DNA of 64,000 nt from CAZSBB01 sp964605235 (GTDB lineage: Bacteria; Planctomycetota; Phycisphaerae; Phycisphaerales; Phycisphaeraceae): positions 62,001-126,000 of the forward strand of contig CAZSBB010000004.1 in NCBI GenBank assembly GCA_964605235.1, read 5' to 3'. The notes beneath the pieces are model-generated. The model ran no database searches. It saw only the letters and a program-made list of their open reading frames with translations, and was not told where the DNA came from. A program made the translations under genes and the position numbers. Positions 8,348 through 16,938 of the stretch are shown piece by piece; position 1 is the stretch's first letter, and every line of letters starts with the position of its first letter.

Positions 8348-10795
8348 ATGCTACCTCTGCTCTACGCGGTGATGATGAACACGATGGCGGCCCCCCTGCC
8401 TGACGCCGATGCGACGGGCATCACGCTGATCGAAAAGGGTCAGCCGCGTGCGGTCATTTACGTCGACGGACCGCTGAAGCAGGAACTGGAAGTGGTGCGC
8501 AAAGTGGAGCAGGCGCCCAGCACGCCGGAGGGCTACCGCGGCATTGCGGTGGCGGAGTTGAACGAGCACTTCAAGCTGATGGCGGGCGTGGAGCTGCCGG
8601 TGGTGCTCAGTGCTGACAGCGCGGAGATTCCCCAACCCGCCATCGTGCTGGGCGCGCCGGCACGGCGACTGGGCGCAGAGCCGACGGCGACCAATCCCTC
8701 GCAGGAAGGCTTTCGGCTGCTGGTGCGCGACGGGCGGGTGCTGATTGCCGGGGAATCGGACGCCGGCATGCTCCATGGCGTGTATGAACTGTTGCGGCAA
8801 CTGGGCTGCGATTGGGTGATGCCCGGGGAGATCGGCCGGATCGTCCCGCAGCAGCCCACCGTGCGCGTGCCGGGGCTCGACATCGCCAGCGCTCCGGATT
8901 TTCAGGCGCGGCGGCTGTGGTACCGCGGCTATCCCAATCGCCAGCCCGAGGAGTTCAGCCGCATGAACCGCTGGCTGCTGCGGCAGCGCGGGTTCGGCAC
9001 GCTGCCGGCGCGGGCGGAGACAGCGGGCCACTTCTGGGGCCAGCTCATCAAGCAGAATCAGGCGGAATTCGACGCCCATCCGGAGATGTACGCCCTGGTG
9101 CGCGACCGCACGGGCCAACTGGTGCGCAAAGGGCCGCAACTGGAAACCACCAACGAGCGGGTGATTGAGTTGTTCGTCAAGACCATCACCGACACGTATG
9201 AGCGCAACATCGCCGCCGGCAAATGGACCCGGGAAACCGAGGCCGGCTTCCCGGTCGGGCCGTCCGACGGTTTGGGTTACTCACTGAGTTCCGAAGCCGC
9301 CGCCGCCGGGGCGGGACGCATCGATCCCATCGTCGGCGAGCTGGACCGCACCGATGAATTGATCCTGCTGTGCAACCGCATCCTGGCGCGCGTGCTGCCG
9401 CAGTATCCCAATGCTTACGTCGGCTATTACAGCTACTCCACCCACGCCGACTTTCCGTTGCGGTATCAGCCGCACCCGCACATCACGCAGATTTTCGCGC
9501 CCATCAATTTTTCCCGATTCCACAGCATTCTCGATGACCACATCAAGACCCAGGCGTACTACCGCCAGGTGGTGGAACTGTGGGGTCAGCAGTCGCAGCG
9601 GCATGGCAATCCGCTGGTGTACCGCGGCTACAACTGGAATCTCGCCGACAACATGCTGCCTTACACCAAGGTGCGCATCTGGGGCGAGGAACTGCCCTAC
9701 TACCACCGCATGAACGTGCTGGGGATGAATGTCGAGGCCACCAAGTCGTGGTCCATCCTGGCGCCGTCGGATTACATCTTCATGCGGCTGGCGTGGGACA
9801 GCAGTCTGGACTGGCGGGAATTGCTCCAAGAGTTCTGCGCCAAAGCCTACGGCCCGGCGGCGCAGCCGATGCTCGATTACCACCTGCTGCTGGCGCAGCG
9901 CCAGTATGACGCGGGGATGGAAGCCGGCTCTTTCCGCGCGTTCCACCTGATGTATGACGCCGCGTGGATCGCCCAGGCGCGGCAACTGTTCGCCCAGGCC
10001 CAGCAGTTGGCGCAGACCGACGACCAGCGCACCCGCATCGGCTTCGTGAAGCACAGCGTTGACGCCCTGGCGCTGTTCCTGGATTTCCAGGCGGCGTGCA
10101 TGCGGCTTGATTTCGCCGCCGCCCAGGCCGGCTATGACGCCATGCTGGCGCACTGGCAGCAGGCGTATGACCAGAACTCGGACCTGGTGGCGGGCGAAGT
10201 GCCGGCTTATCTCAAGCGGTTTCTCAGCGCGTTCGTCGCTCAGGGCCTGACCTACAGCAGCGGCGAGTATCGCATCGTGCATCCGATTCCCGACGAACTG
10301 CCCACCTTGTTCGATCCGCAGGTGGTCGGCGCGAGCATGAACTATCACCTGCCGCAGTTGGTTGATGCGAAAGTCGAGCGCACCCACACCTTCACGTCCA
10401 CCTGGGATGCGCAGGGGCTCGGCGGCCTGCGCGACGGAGCAGTGTGGTATCGGCATCGTTTCACGCTCACCGGCGTGGGGGCAGCTGAGCCGATTGGATT
10501 GTTCGTTGGCGGCGTGGAAGATGAAGCACGCGTGTGGATCAATGGTCAGCTCATCGGTGCGGGGCGGGGTTTCTCCAAACCGATGCTGTTTGATCTGACC
10601 GAAGGCATCGACCGAAAGGGCGAAAACCTGCTGGCGATCCAGGTGGTGCGCAATTCCAAAGCCAATGAGATCGGCCTGGGCGGGATCATCAGCCCGTGCT
10701 TCCTCTTTGCCGGCCCACGCCTGCCGCAGGCGGCCCCGACACAGGTGGATCTGCGCCGGGTGCTGCCCGGTGGTGAACTGGGTGACACGGAATGA
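8348..10795 (+). CDS. DUF4838 domain protein, putative glycoside hydrolase
   Basis: An 815-residue protein resembling the DUF4838 family, which is common in planctomycetes and has an alpha-glucuronidase-like N-terminal domain ahead of a barrel. Visible features are an N-terminal mixed domain ending in a family-like segment (VYELLRQLGCDWVMPGE, about residue 146), an aromatic-rich central region (GYYSYSTHADFPL, YRGYNWNLADN) and a C-terminal jelly-roll-like module with VWINGQLIG, as in sugar-binding domains of beta-galactosidases. The short hydrophobic N-terminus may be a weak export signal. GGAG precedes the ATG. Substrate and catalytic residues cannot be assigned. Confidence 0.72.
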   Translation: MLPLLYAVMMNTMAAPLPDADATGITLIEKGQPRAVIYVDGPLKQELEVVRKVEQAPSTPEGYRGIAVAELNEHFKLMAGVELPVVLSADSAEIPQPAIVLGAPARRLGAEPTATNPSQEGFRLLVRDGRVLIAGESDAGMLHGVYELLRQLGCDWVMPGEIGRIVPQQPTVRVPGLDIASAPDFQARRLWYRGYPNRQPEEFSRMNRWLLRQRGFGTLPARAETAGHFWGQLIKQNQAEFDAHPEMYALVRDRTGQLVRKGPQLETTNERVIELFVKTITDTYERNIAAGKWTRETEAGFPVGPSDGLGYSLSSEAAAAGAGRIDPIVGELDRTDELILLCNRILARVLPQYPNAYVGYYSYSTHADFPLRYQPHPHITQIFAPINFSRFHSILDDHIKTQAYYRQVVELWGQQSQRHGNPLVYRGYNWNLADNMLPYTKVRIWGEELPYYHRMNVLGMNVEATKSWSILAPSDYIFMRLAWDSSLDWRELLQEFCAKAYGPAAQPMLDYHLLLAQRQYDAGMEAGSFRAFHLMYDAAWIAQARQLFAQAQQLAQTDDQRTRIGFVKHSVDALALFLDFQAACMRLDFAAAQAGYDAMLAHWQQAYDQNSDLVAGEVPAYLKRFLSAFVAQGLTYSSGEYRIVHPIPDELPTLFDPQVVGASMNYHLPQLVDAKVERTHTFTSTWDAQGLGGLRDGAVWYRHRFTLTGVGAAEPIGLFVGGVEDEARVWINGQLIGAGRGFSKPMLFDLTEGIDRKGENLLAIQVVRNSKANEIGLGGIISPCFLFAGPRLPQAAPTQVDLRRVLPGGELGDTE

Positions 10796-10796
10796 C

Positions 10797-10850
10797 CCCC
10801 GGATACCCCGGAATCCCCGGAAGCCCCGGATACCCCGGATACCCAGGCAG
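10797..10850. repeat. 9-base CCCCGGA tandem repeat
   Basis: Five consecutive 9-base units (CCCCGGATA, CCCCGGAAT, CCCCGGAAG, CCCCGGATA, CCCCGGATA; 10797-10841) plus one decayed unit, starting one base after the TGA of the DUF4838 gene. Read in one frame it would encode Pro-Gly-X triplets. It is not translated here, because the upstream stop intervenes. Confidence 0.9.
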
Positions 10851-10896
10851 CCCCGCACACGGCCCTGACGCTTACGGATGCTGCACCAATAAACAA

Positions 10897-10927
10897 GGCC
10901 CGGCCATACCTCGCAGATGACCGGGCC
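10897..10927 (-). terminator. Possible minus-strand terminator
   Basis: GGCCCGG (10897-10903) and CCGGGCC (10921-10927) form a 7-base stem. On the minus strand the stem is followed by TTGTTTATT. It lies downstream of the zinc-ribbon gene. Confidence 0.4.
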
Positions 10928-11001
10928 AAGCGTGGGATTAATGGTTCAGCGCAACGCGCGGCGCACGTCGGCCGGCAAGGTGGGATTGAGGGCTGGTGCG
11001 G

Positions 11002-11442
11002 TCAGCTCGCCAGACGCCAACCGCTGTGATGTAATCCATGTAAAGCCCGGGTCAGTTTCGGCGCCGGCACTGCGGGGGCGTTCGCCGGCGTGGCGGCGCT
11101 GGGGGTGGGCCGACCGCCGGGGATATCCGGGCGAATGCGGTTGAAGATTTTCTCCGACTCCTCGCGGTGCTCTTTTTGCAGGGCGATGCGGCGCTGCTCG
11201 TCGCGCAAGGTCGCCTCGAGCGCCGCTTCGCGGTCGCCCCAGATCTGCTCGACGCCGGCGGTGATCCATTCGGTCGCCAGATCATCGAGCACCTGCTGGT
11301 TCAGCGGCGCCTGAAACGAGCGGCCACATTGGTTGCAGGGAATCGTGGTGCCGGCGGCCTGGGCGGGCATCACCGAGGATGCCCCGCAGTGCGGGCAACG
11401 GGTCGCCAGGGTGGATTGCATCGGATCAATGGCGGTTTTCAT
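11002..11442 (-). CDS. Zinc-ribbon protein of unknown function
   Basis: A 146-residue soluble protein. Near the N-terminus two CxxC pairs (RCPHCGASSV and PCNQCGRSF) form a probable zinc ribbon of the kind found in MJ0042-type proteins. A charged helical region follows (about residues 60-100), then a Pro/Ala-rich tail. GGGAG about eight bases before the ATG at 11442 supports this start. No partner gene is adjacent. It may bind nucleic acid or protein through the ribbon; nothing more can be said. Confidence 0.65.
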   Translation of the reverse strand: MKTAIDPMQSTLATRCPHCGASSVMPAQAAGTTIPCNQCGRSFQAPLNQQVLDDLATEWITAGVEQIWGDREAALEATLRDEQRRIALQKEHREESEKIFNRIRPDIPGGRPTPSAATPANAPAVPAPKLTRALHGLHHSGWRLAS

Positions 11443-11739
11443 ACCAGGCTCCCTGAGCATTCGGCTACTTCAAGTCCAGATAAACCCAACAATTCCTCGG
11501 CCTGGGAAGCAAGCAGGCACATCGAAAAATCTCTCGGAAAATATTGTTTTAACCCCTGCCAGCAGGCGCAGGTGGGGCGCTGCCTCACGAACGACCCGCC
11601 GGCTCCAGCACGGATGCACGCTGAACACCTGTGGGATTATCGGCCTTGGGTACGTCCACCGCAGTTACCACTCCCACCCGCTGCAGCTTTGAACCGATGG
11701 GCATGGAACACGACACGCCGTCGTCTCGGGAGTGGTGAT

Positions 11740-11961
11740 ATGTCCAACACCGGCACGCTGAGCAAGCAGCAGATGATCGACGAAATCCGCCAGCACAATC
11801 GCTCAGCCAACGATCAGTTTCTCATCAAGTTCAACGAAACCGCCCTGCGCCAGTATCTGGAGCGGCTGACCCTGCTGCACAACCATCGCGGCAAAGACAG
11901 TCGCTGGGTCCGCACCGGCCCCGCCCCGGCGATCGTCATCCCCCGCCGCGACGCTGCGTAA
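11740..11961 (+). CDS. Small conserved-looking hypothetical protein
   Basis: A 73-residue ORF starting MSNTGTLSKQQMIDEIRQHN. It is rich in charged and polar residues, predicted helical, with a basic C-terminus and no membrane segment. GGGAG sits about eight bases before the ATG. Composition looks coding rather than shadow, since the opposite frames here are Arg/Gly-rich. I do not recognise the family. It faces the PilZ-REC gene convergently across about 95 bases. Confidence 0.55.
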   Translation: MSNTGTLSKQQMIDEIRQHNRSANDQFLIKFNETALRQYLERLTLLHNHRGKDSRWVRTGPAPAIVIPRRDAA

Positions 11962-12057
11962 ACCACGCGCCTGCGTCGGCCCCGGCTGGCTCCCACGCTC
12001 ATCACCTTTCGACGGCAATCTGGAAACGACAAATCGAGTTAAGCTCCCATCCCGGCG

Positions 12058-13518
12058 TCACGCCACCAGGCGCATCAGCAACGCCACCAGTTGGTCGACG
12101 TGCGGCCGCACCTGCGTCAGCGTCTTGCCGGTGAGCAAAGCCGCGCTGATGTTCCCGGCTTCCGCAGCCACAGCGGGGAAACCCAACTCCGTGCAGTGAC
12201 GTTTGAGCACCCCCACCAGGTGCGCCAGTTGTTTGGCGTCGTCCAGTTCCACCGCCGCCAGCAGTTCGTCCACCCGGTCGCCGATCTCGGTCACAAACTT
12301 GTCGATGCGCGGCTGCAGACCGGTGGCGGCCTCGTGCTCACTGGCGATGGGGCCAAACGGCTGGTTGCGGGCGTCGGTGGCTTCCCATTTGATGTCGAAC
12401 GTCAGCAACTGGTGCACCGCGCGCTGCAACTGGTCCAGATCCACCGGCTTGGTGAGAAACGCATTGCAGCCGGCCGCCAGCGCGCCCGCCGGCGTGCGCG
12501 CCTGCTGATCCGCCGACAGGGCGACGATCGGCCGGGTGTAGCCTTTGGCGCGCAGGGCTTTGGCGACATCGAACCCGCATTCGCCGTCGAGGAAGATATC
12601 CAGCAGCACGATGTCGAACTCATGCTGCGCCAGCAGTTGGAACGCCTCCGCCGAGCCATAGGCTTCGCTGACGTCGAACCCGCGTTTCGCCAGCCGCACG
12701 CGCATCAGGCGGCGGTCGTCGGGCGAGTCGTCGATGATCAGCGTGCGCAGGATGCCATCGCTGGGCGTGGCGCTGGCGGCGGCGCCTTCGCCGGTGATGG
12801 CGCGCAGGTTGATCGGCTTATCGAACGCCAGTTGCACCTGGTACACCCCCGCTTCCACGGCCACGCACTGCGCGACCTTGGCGACGATGCGCTCGAGCTT
12901 GCCGTCAGCAGCGGTCAGGCCCACCACGCAGGCCGCCCCCTGGGAGAACGGCCGACCGTGGCGGAAACGCAGCAGCGTGTCGGTGATTTCCTGCGGCAGC
13001 ACGGAGTACTTGACCGGCTGTTTCTGCTCGTTGAGCGCGGCGACGATGACGTGCCCGGTGAGCGCGGACCCGCTGTCGCCGGCGAGGCGGCTGGCCTGGT
13101 CGCGGTCGAGCCGGACGAACTGGTCGAGTTCGATCGGATCGCGGAACATCACGCCGATCTCATGCAGCAGGCCTTGAATATGTCGGCAGCGGACCACGCG
13201 CCCTTCCACTTCCAGCGCCGTGTCATGCAGGCGTGGCAGGTAGGCGGTCAGGTCTGACCCGACGTGCACGAACTGGCCATGAATGAAGCTCAGGCCGCCG
13301 GTGCTCAGATTGCGCGGCAGCACCGCAAACGCCACCGTGTCACCGGCGGGGTTGCGAATCTGCACTTCGATCTCGCCAATGTTGAAGGTGACGCGCAGCC
13401 GCCGGCGGTCGTACTCCTTGTCCACCGGCGCGGATTGCCCGTCGATTTCCTCAATCAACCGCTTGCGATCGCGAGGACTGAGCCGAATGGTGCTGATCGG
13501 CTGCGAGGTGGTTGCCAC
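12058..13518 (-). CDS. PilZ domain, receiver domain and HPt-like C-terminus: c-di-GMP-linked response regulator
   Basis: About 486 residues. An N-terminal PilZ-like domain (about residues 35-120) has the RxxxR-like DRRRLR and the NLSTGG motif that bind cyclic di-GMP in the family. A second beta-rich region follows (about 150-235). A receiver domain starts at LRTLIIDDSPDDRRLM, with phosphoacceptor Asp in FDIVLLDIFLD and the conserved Lys in LTKPVDL. The last 100 residues are helical, with LAHLVGVLKRHCTELGF resembling an HPt site. The start is uncertain: GTG at 13518 is chosen because the protein becomes ordered there; an ATG at 13584 is possible. No kinase gene is adjacent. Confidence 0.75.
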   Translation of the reverse strand: MATTSQPISTIRLSPRDRKRLIEEIDGQSAPVDKEYDRRRLRVTFNIGEIEVQIRNPAGDTVAFAVLPRNLSTGGLSFIHGQFVHVGSDLTAYLPRLHDTALEVEGRVVRCRHIQGLLHEIGVMFRDPIELDQFVRLDRDQASRLAGDSGSALTGHVIVAALNEQKQPVKYSVLPQEITDTLLRFRHGRPFSQGAACVVGLTAADGKLERIVAKVAQCVAVEAGVYQVQLAFDKPINLRAITGEGAAASATPSDGILRTLIIDDSPDDRRLMRVRLAKRGFDVSEAYGSAEAFQLLAQHEFDIVLLDIFLDGECGFDVAKALRAKGYTRPIVALSADQQARTPAGALAAGCNAFLTKPVDLDQLQRAVHQLLTFDIKWEATDARNQPFGPIASEHEAATGLQPRIDKFVTEIGDRVDELLAAVELDDAKQLAHLVGVLKRHCTELGFPAVAAEAGNISAALLTGKTLTQVRPHVDQLVALLMRLVA

Positions 13519-13801
13519 GGTTGGGTCCCCATACGTAAGAGTTACCCGCCCTGAACACCGATCAGCTCCATTCGCCACCCACATGGCGTGTTGGGCGCAG
13601 CACGCCCGCCGACCGCTGTTCTTTGTCGTGATAAACCAACGATGTGCTAACCGGAATGCAACGTCCATCAGATTTATTCGCTGTCCTTTGGAGATATGGC
13701 CGATAAAAATAGGGGTGGACCTGCGCCCGCACCGTGCCCGATCTACTTTTTACGGGCACCTGCGCGGGGGGTCCATGCCACCAGATGGAGTTGACACCGC
13801 C

Positions 13802-15319
13802 ATGCGCTTAGGAGATTTGCTTCACAACCTGCCCGTGCAGTTGGTTGCCGGCTCGTTGGATGCGGAACTGACGGACCTGACCGACGATTCCCGCCACGCC
13901 GATCCCGGCTGCCTGTTCATCGCCCGTGAAGGCGCCAAGGAAGACGGCCAGCGTTATGTCACCGCCGCCTGCGCCGCCGGCGCTGCCGCGGTGCTCAGCA
14001 CTGCTCAGCCCCCCGCCGACCTGCCGGGCAATGTCGCGTGGGTCACCACCCCGCGCGTGGATCAGGCGCTCTGCGGCGAACTGGCGGAACGCTTCTTCGG
14101 TTACCCCAGCCGCAAGCTGCAACTGATCGGCGTCACCGGGACCAACGGCAAGACGACCACCACCTATCTCATTCGTCATCTGCTCAATGCTGCGGGGATG
14201 AAGACCGGCCTGATCGGCACGATCATCCTCGACGATGGCCAGCGCGAACGCCCTGCCGAACTCACCACGCCCGGCGCGATCGACCTGTCCCGTCTGCTGG
14301 CGCAGATGGTGCGTCATGGTTGCCGCGCCGCGGTGATGGAGACTTCCAGCCACGCGCTGCATCAGGGCCGCACCAGCGCGCTCGACTTCCGCGTGGCGGT
14401 GTTCACCAATCTCACCGGCGATCACCTGGACTACCACGGCACCATGGATCGCTACGCCGACGCCAAGGCGATCCTCTTCCAACGCCTCAAGCCCGACGCC
14501 TGGGCGATTGTCAACGGCAACGACCCCTACGCCGCCGCGATGCTCGCCGACTGCCCCGCCCATCGCTTCTGGTGCACCATGGACGAAGCCCACCCTGGCG
14601 ATGACCGCACCGGCGTCGCCCAGGCGCTGAGCCTCGACGCCGCCGGCACCAGCGCCCGGTTCACCGGCCCGTGGGGCAGCGTGGAAGTGCGCCTGCCGCT
14701 GGTGGGTCGGCACAACCTGATGAACTGCGTGCAAGCCATCGCCGCCGCCAACTGCGTCTTTCCGCTCAGCCGCGCCCTGCGCGAAGCGCTGCACAACTGC
14801 CCGCGCGTGCCGGGGCGCCTGGAACTGGTGGACATCGGGCGCGACGACGTGCCCGCCACGGTGGTGGATTACGCCCACACGCACGACGCTCTGGAAAACG
14901 TGCTGCTGGCGCTGCGCCCGGTCAGCCGGGGGCGCGTGCATGTGGTGTTCGGCTGCGGCGGGGACCGGGATCGCACCAAGCGGCCCAAGATGGCGGCGGT
15001 GGCGTGCAAACTCGCCGATCGCGTCTACATCACCAGCGACAACCCGCGCACCGAAGAACCGCAGGCGATCATCAATGACATCCTCGCCGGCGTGCCGATC
15101 GAACAGCGGAGCAAGGTCACGGTGGAAGTGGACCGCACCCGCGCGATTCGCCAGGCGCTGCATGCCGCCGACCCGCGCGACACGGTGCTGATCGCCGGCA
15201 AAGGCCACGAGGATTACCAGATCATCGGCCAGCAGAAATTCCACTACGACGACCGCGAAGTCGCCGGCGAAATCCTGCGTCGCCTTCCCGCCCCCCCGGC
15301 ATCCACCGCCGCATCCTGA
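13802..15319 (+). CDS. murE: UDP-MurNAc-L-Ala-D-Glu:meso-diaminopimelate ligase
   Basis: Cytoplasmic Mur ligase adding the third residue of the peptidoglycan stem peptide. MRLGDLLHNL is the usual MurE opening, which decides for the ATG at 13802 over an in-frame ATG at 13775. The ATP loop is GVTGTNGKTTTTYLI and a conserved block is METSSHALHQGR. The C-terminal DNPRTEEP matches the DNPR signature linked to meso-diaminopimelate rather than lysine. Length is 505 residues. It is first in a same-strand set murE-murF-mraY, with 37 bases before murF. Confidence 0.96.
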   Translation: MRLGDLLHNLPVQLVAGSLDAELTDLTDDSRHADPGCLFIAREGAKEDGQRYVTAACAAGAAAVLSTAQPPADLPGNVAWVTTPRVDQALCGELAERFFGYPSRKLQLIGVTGTNGKTTTTYLIRHLLNAAGMKTGLIGTIILDDGQRERPAELTTPGAIDLSRLLAQMVRHGCRAAVMETSSHALHQGRTSALDFRVAVFTNLTGDHLDYHGTMDRYADAKAILFQRLKPDAWAIVNGNDPYAAAMLADCPAHRFWCTMDEAHPGDDRTGVAQALSLDAAGTSARFTGPWGSVEVRLPLVGRHNLMNCVQAIAAANCVFPLSRALREALHNCPRVPGRLELVDIGRDDVPATVVDYAHTHDALENVLLALRPVSRGRVHVVFGCGGDRDRTKRPKMAAVACKLADRVYITSDNPRTEEPQAIINDILAGVPIEQRSKVTVEVDRTRAIRQALHAADPRDTVLIAGKGHEDYQIIGQQKFHYDDREVAGEILRRLPAPPASTAAS

Positions 15320-15356
15320 GCCGCGCCCGTCGGCCCTGCAGCAAAGCTTTCCATCC

Positions 15357-16862
15357 ATGAGCATCTGGACACCGCAGCAGCTACAAAGCATCACCGGAGG
15401 ACAGTGGCTCGTCACGCCCGCGGATGGTCAGGCGCTGCTGGTGGGCGTCAGCATCGACTCCCGCACGCTCGACCCCCATGAAGTCTTTGCCGCCATTCGC
15501 GGCGAACGCTTCGACGGCCACGACTACATCCAGCAGGCGATCGACAACGGCGCCGGATTGATCCTCGCCGACGAGCGCGCCAAAGCCAGCCTGCCGCCTG
15601 ACACCCGAATTGGCGTGCTGCTGGTCGATGAAGTCACCCGCACCCTGCAGGACCTGGCGCGCCTGCAGCGCCAGCGTCTGCGCCGCGGCCGGTGCAAGGT
15701 CATCGCGGTCACGGGTTCCAACGGCAAGACCACCACCCGGCAGCTCATCCATGCCGTCCTCAGCAGCGCCTTCACCGGCACGCAGAGTCCCAAGAGCTTC
15801 AACAACCATCTGGGCGTGCCGCTGACGCTGCTCGCCGCCGAGCCCGAGGACAGCTTCGTCGTGGTGGAAGTCGGCACCAATCATCCCGGTGAAATTGCCT
15901 TCCTGGCTGACATCGTGCGCCCGGACGTGGCAGTGCTGACCGGCATCGGCACCGCTCACATCGGCAACTTCGGCAGCCGGGAAGCCATCGCCCGCGAGAA
16001 ACTGCAACTGCTGGCGGCGGTATGCCGGGGCGGCCTGGCGGTGACGCCCGGTGATGAACCGCTGGCGGTCGATCCCGTCGTCGCTCCTGAAGTGGAAGTC
16101 ATCCGCTTCGGGCGCGGCGAGCGCTGCGACCTCGTGCTCAGCGACGTCAAAAGCACTGACGCCGGCGTGGACTTCACCGTCAACTGCGTGCGCGAGGAAG
16201 ACCCCTTCGGCGGCTGGGAAATGAAGGAACTGCAACTGCACCTGAACCTGCTGGGCGAGCACAACGCCCGCAACGCGCTGGCGGCGCTGGCGGTGGCGCA
16301 GTGGATGACGCTTGACGCCCAGGAGCCCAAGGTCGCCCAGGCGCTGGCGCAGGCCGGGGCGGCCCCCATGCGGCTGTTCGGGCAGCAACTGCCGTTCGAC
16401 GGCGGACAGCTTCAGGTCATCAACGACGCCTACAACGCCAACCCGGATTCCATGACCGCCGCCCTGCGCACCCTTGCCGAGCGTCCCCGCCTGACCGACG
16501 CCAACGGCGCCGCGGGTCGGCGGGTCGCCATCCTGGGTGACATGCTGGAACTGGGGGAACTGAGCGCTCAACTGCACGCAAGCATCGGCCGCCTGATCGC
16601 CGCCGAGCTGCGCCAGCAGCTTGATCTGGTGGTGCTGATCGGCGCGCAAGCCGCCCAGGTGGCGCAGGGGATGGAAGGCTGGCCCCGCACGCGGCTGCGG
16701 AATCTGGGCGTCTGGACCGAGCGCACCGCCGAGCAGGTCACGCGCTTGCTGCGGCCGGGCGACACGGTGCTGCTCAAGGGTTCACGTGGGGCAGCCCTGG
16801 AACGCCTGCTGCCGGCATTGGAAGCACGGGGCAAGCCCAACGCGCCAACATCCAAATCGTAA
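15357..16862 (+). CDS. murF: UDP-MurNAc-tripeptide:D-Ala-D-Ala ligase
   Basis: Adds D-Ala-D-Ala to the UDP-MurNAc tripeptide, completing the soluble wall precursor; its dipeptide substrate is made by the ddl product encoded nearby. The ATP loop AVTGSNGKTTTRQLI is followed by SFNNHLGVPLTLL, VVVEVGTNHPGEI and NDAYNANPDSM, all diagnostic of MurF. 501 residues, full length. It probably shares a transcript with murE. Confidence 0.96.
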   Translation: MSIWTPQQLQSITGGQWLVTPADGQALLVGVSIDSRTLDPHEVFAAIRGERFDGHDYIQQAIDNGAGLILADERAKASLPPDTRIGVLLVDEVTRTLQDLARLQRQRLRRGRCKVIAVTGSNGKTTTRQLIHAVLSSAFTGTQSPKSFNNHLGVPLTLLAAEPEDSFVVVEVGTNHPGEIAFLADIVRPDVAVLTGIGTAHIGNFGSREAIAREKLQLLAAVCRGGLAVTPGDEPLAVDPVVAPEVEVIRFGRGERCDLVLSDVKSTDAGVDFTVNCVREEDPFGGWEMKELQLHLNLLGEHNARNALAALAVAQWMTLDAQEPKVAQALAQAGAAPMRLFGQQLPFDGGQLQVINDAYNANPDSMTAALRTLAERPRLTDANGAAGRRVAILGDMLELGELSAQLHASIGRLIAAELRQQLDLVVLIGAQAAQVAQGMEGWPRTRLRNLGVWTERTAEQVTRLLRPGDTVLLKGSRGAALERLLPALEARGKPNAPTSKS

Positions 16863-16938
16863 GCCCTCGCGCCGTGTGGTTCTCCCTGTTATGCTGTAAG
16901 GCTTGATTGAATCCCCGGCCCCGCGCCGGCAGCCGCCG

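Noticed and set aside
10797..10850. CCCCGGA tandem units as a CRISPR or collagen-like gene
   Set aside because: Units are contiguous without spacers, and the reading frame is closed by the preceding TGA.
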